A stretch of DNA of 7,742 nucleotides from an uncultured Paenibacillaceae bacterium (lineage in GTDB: Bacteria > Bacillota > Bacilli > Paenibacillales > CALAME01). This document shows, in pieces, positions 5,681 to 7,742 of the stretch; positions within the stretch are counted from its first letter, which is position 1; every line of letters starts with the position of its first letter. The translations under genes and the position numbers were made by a program. A model generated the notes under the pieces. That model searched no databases. It had not been told where the DNA came from and worked only from the letters and a program-made list of their open reading frames with translations. The stretch covers positions 1-7,742 of the forward strand of contig CALKAN010000064.1 in the NCBI GenBank assembly GCA_937983035.1. Reading direction: 5' to 3'.

Positions 5681-6635
5681 GTTACCATTTGAGCAGTCTT
5701 TGGAAGAACTGCGAAAGAAGATCGAGGAATTGAAACGTTTTGGGGAGGAGCAAGGGATCGATTTCACCGAGGAAATCAGCAAGCTCGAACAGCGTTATGA
5801 GAAGCTGGAGGAAGAAGTGTACGGCAATTTGACCGTATCTGAAAAAATGCAGATTGCCAGACACCCTCAAAGGCCGACGACGCTGGACTACGTGCAGGCG
5901 ATCTGCACCGATTTCGTCGAATTGCACGGCGACCGCGCTTTCGGCGATGATCTGGCCATCGTCGGCGGCATCGCCAAGTTTCATGGGCGCAGCGTCACGG
6001 TCGTCGGTCACCAGAAAGGGAAGGACACGAAAGACAACATTGCGCGAAACTTCGGCATGCCCCATCCGGAAGGATTTCGCAAAGCACTGCGGCTGATGAG
6101 GCAAGCGAACAAATTCGGGCGCCCGATCATCACTTTCATCGACATTCCCGGCGCTTATCCCGGCGGGGCGGCAGAAGAGCGCGGACAAGCTGAAGCGATC
6201 GCCCGCAATTTGTATGAAATGGCCTCATTCACCGTGCCGATTATATGCGTAGTCATTGGCGAAGGCGGGAGCGGAGGCGCTCTGGCGCTCGGTGTGGGCA
6301 ATCGAGTGTTGATGCTCGAAAATGCCATTTATTCGGTCAGCAGCCCGGAGGCTGCGGCTTCCATTATTTACAAAGACGCATCGCAGGCGCCTAAAGCTGC
6401 AGAAGCGATGAAAATTACAGCCGAGCATATTTATGAACTCGGCATCGCGGATGAAGTGATTCCAGAGCCGAGGGGCGGATCGCATAAAGATTTTCCAAAA
6501 CAGGCAGAATTTATTCGTGAATCCATTCTCCGTCATTTGCAGGAATTGGAGAAGCTGAGCGGGGAACAATTAAGAGAAGATCGCTATCAAAAATTCCGCA
6601 AAATCGGAAAGTTCACGTTCGTTCAAAATCATTAG
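5670..6635 (+). CDS. accA: Acetyl-CoA carboxylase carboxyltransferase subunit alpha
   Basis: This 321-residue protein is the alpha half of the carboxyltransferase; family members are about 315-325 residues. The N-terminal 50 residues are a charged helical coil (LEELRKKIEELKRF and following). The core then has ARHPQRPTTLDY (63-74), ELHGDRAFGDD (84-94), GHQKGKDTKDNIARNFGM (113-130), GAYPGGAAEERGQAEAIARNL (161-181) and GEGGSGGALALGVGNRV (197-213), which includes the glycine-rich carboxybiotin and oxyanion region. The start is GTG at 5670, 9 bases after AAGGAGG (5654-5660). It lies inside the last codons of accD, an 11-base overlap. The segment usually reading SVISPEG(A/C)ASILWK is SVSSPEAAASIIYK here (222-235), an unusual set of changes at a conserved site. 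The frame is otherwise intact. The pyk Shine-Dalgarno begins in its stop codon. Confidence 0.97.
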   Translation: MAAELPFEQSLEELRKKIEELKRFGEEQGIDFTEEISKLEQRYEKLEEEVYGNLTVSEKMQIARHPQRPTTLDYVQAICTDFVELHGDRAFGDDLAIVGGIAKFHGRSVTVVGHQKGKDTKDNIARNFGMPHPEGFRKALRLMRQANKFGRPIITFIDIPGAYPGGAAEERGQAEAIARNLYEMASFTVPIICVVIGEGGSGGALALGVGNRVLMLENAIYSVSSPEAAASIIYKDASQAPKAAEAMKITAEHIYELGIADEVIPEPRGGSHKDFPKQAEFIRESILRHLQELEKLSGEQLREDRYQKFRKIGKFTFVQNH

Positions 6636-6640
6636 GAGGA
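6634..6640 (+). promoter_or_regulatory. pyk ribosome binding site overlapping the accA stop
   Basis: AGGAGGA (6634-6640) begins within the accA TAG (6633-6635) and ends 8 bases before the pyk ATG. With only 13 bases between the genes there is no room for a separate promoter or terminator, so pyk is presumably read from the acc transcript. Confidence 0.85.
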
Positions 6641-6648
6641 AGTGCACC

Positions 6649-7742
6649 ATGCGCAAAACGAAAATTGTATCTACCATTGGACCTGCCAGCGAATCGCCGG
6701 AAATGTTGAAACAGCTCATTCAAGCTGGCGTGAACGTCATTCGGTTGAATTTTTCCCACGGCGATTATGAAGAACACGGCAATCGGATCAGAAACGCGAG
6801 AAAAGTATGCGAAGAACTGAATACGCAAGTGGCGATCATGCTGGATACGAAAGGCCCTGAAATCCGTACAGGAGATCTGAAAGAGGAGTCCGTTGAATTA
6901 GTTCAAGATGAATATATTACATTGACGACTGAAGTCGTGGAAGGCGATGCGAATCGGATATCTGTCTTGTACGATGCCCTTCCTCAAGATGTTGAGATCG
7001 GCTCAACAATTTTGATCGATGACGGGCTGATTGCCCTCGAAGTAACGGAAAAAGACGAGACGAGCGTGCGCTGCCGCATCGTAAACGGCGGTACGATCAA
7101 GAGCCGACGCGGCGTTAATTTGCCGGGAGTGAAGATTTCATTGCCGGGCATTACGGAAAAGGACGCAAACGATATTATATTTGGAATCGAGCAGGGAGTC
7201 GATTACATCGCTGCTTCTTTCGTGCGCAAAGCGGAAGACGTGCTGGAAATCCGCGAACTGCTTGAAAAGCATAACGCATCGCACATCCAGATTATTTCGA
7301 AGATTGAAAACCAAGAAGGCGTTGAAAATCTAGACGAAATTTTGGAAGTTTCAGACGGTCTGATGGTTGCGCGCGGAGATCTGGGGGTTGAAATCCCGGC
7401 AGAAGAAGTTCCGCTCGTTCAAAAGATGATGATTGAAAAATGCAACCGCGCCGGCAAGCCGGTCATTACGGCGACGCAAATGCTGGATTCGATGCAGCGG
7501 AATCCTCGTCCGACTCGCGCGGAGGCAAGCGATGTGGCCAATGCCATCTTTGACGGCACGGATGCGATCATGTTGTCAGGCGAGACAGCGGCCGGAAAAT
7601 ATCCGGTGGAATCTGTGAAGACGATGGCAAGAATTGCGCTGAAAGCCGAGTCTGCTTTCAAACATAAAGAGATATTCTCGAAAATCAGCAAAACACAGAT
7701 GAATACCGTAACAGAGTCGATCAGCCAAGCGGTGGCCAACGC
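6649..7742 (+). CDS. pyk: Pyruvate kinase (N-terminal 364 codons; runs off right edge)
   Basis: The enzyme converts phosphoenolpyruvate and ADP to pyruvate and ATP, the last step of glycolysis. The visible 364 residues start MRKTKIVSTIGPAS and are open to the edge. They cover the start of the A domain (NFSHG at 34-38), the lid-like B domain (about 71-168) and the rest of the catalytic barrel: ISKIEN with the catalytic K218 and metal ligand E220, MVARGDLGVE with D244, ITATQMLDSM (273-282) and FDGTDAIMLSGETAAGKYP (301-319). TKGPEIRTG (67-75) has T67 and E71, the combination known for potassium-dependent pyruvate kinases (T113/E117 in muscle enzyme). The allosteric C domain, and any extra PEP-utiliser-like tail as in Bacillus/Geobacillus Pyk, lie beyond the window. 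The ATG is 13 bases after accA. In most Bacillales pfkA occupies this junction; here it is absent. Confidence 0.97.
   Translation, partial: MRKTKIVSTIGPASESPEMLKQLIQAGVNVIRLNFSHGDYEEHGNRIRNARKVCEELNTQVAIMLDTKGPEIRTGDLKEESVELVQDEYITLTTEVVEGDANRISVLYDALPQDVEIGSTILIDDGLIALEVTEKDETSVRCRIVNGGTIKSRRGVNLPGVKISLPGITEKDANDIIFGIEQGVDYIAASFVRKAEDVLEIRELLEKHNASHIQIISKIENQEGVENLDEILEVSDGLMVARGDLGVEIPAEEVPLVQKMMIEKCNRAGKPVITATQMLDSMQRNPRPTRAEASDVANAIFDGTDAIMLSGETAAGKYPVESVKTMARIALKAESAFKHKEIFSKISKTQMNTVTESISQAVAN

Noticed and set aside
5682..6188. Minus-strand 168-residue open frame inside accA
   Set aside because: It lies wholly antisense to a clear accA and has no supporting signals or similarity.

Overview
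This window comes from the chromosome of an endospore-forming Bacillales bacterium, probably Paenibacillaceae-like. Three things suggest this: a ytrH-type sporulation gene with a near-perfect sigma-E promoter, strong AAGGAGG-type ribosome binding sites, and the order ytrH / dnaE / pgpA-like / small ORF / accD / accA / pyk. Base composition looks close to balanced GC. All genes are ordinary core genes. I see no mobile element, CRISPR array, tRNA, rRNA, toxin or defence module, and no evidence of a new biological system.

Layout. Positions 1-250 (minus strand) hold the first 83 codons of ytrH, which runs off the left edge. Positions 251-391 are a compact divergent control region. It carries a sigma-E promoter for ytrH and, on the other strand in almost the same bases, a vegetative promoter candidate for dnaE; two sets of inverted repeats frame them. 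Everything from 392 onward is on the plus strand. dnaE (392-3913) encodes a 1173-residue DNA polymerase III alpha subunit. A YutG/LtrC-type PgpA family gene (3978-4439) follows after 64 bases with no promoter that I can see. A good sigma-A promoter (4468-4497) then opens a second unit: a 61-residue conserved small protein (4542-4727), accD (4811-5680), accA (5670-6635, overlapping accD by 11 bases) and pyk (6649 to the right edge, incomplete). The longest stretch without a gene is about 140 bases.

How the genes work together. DnaE extends primers at the replication fork, most likely beside a PolC that is encoded elsewhere. The PgpA-like protein is tied by family to phosphatidylglycerol synthesis. 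AccD and AccA form the carboxyltransferase half of acetyl-CoA carboxylase, the committed step of fatty-acid synthesis, and their overlapping frames suggest coupled translation. Pyruvate kinase feeds pyruvate, and so acetyl-CoA, towards the carboxylase.

The points most worth a second look are the absence of pfkA between accA and pyk, the almost coincident opposed ytrH/dnaE promoters with an 11-bp inverted repeat, the small conserved ORF leading the acc unit, an out-of-frame ATG overlapping the accD start, and amino-acid substitutions next to normally invariant active-site motifs in AccD and AccA.
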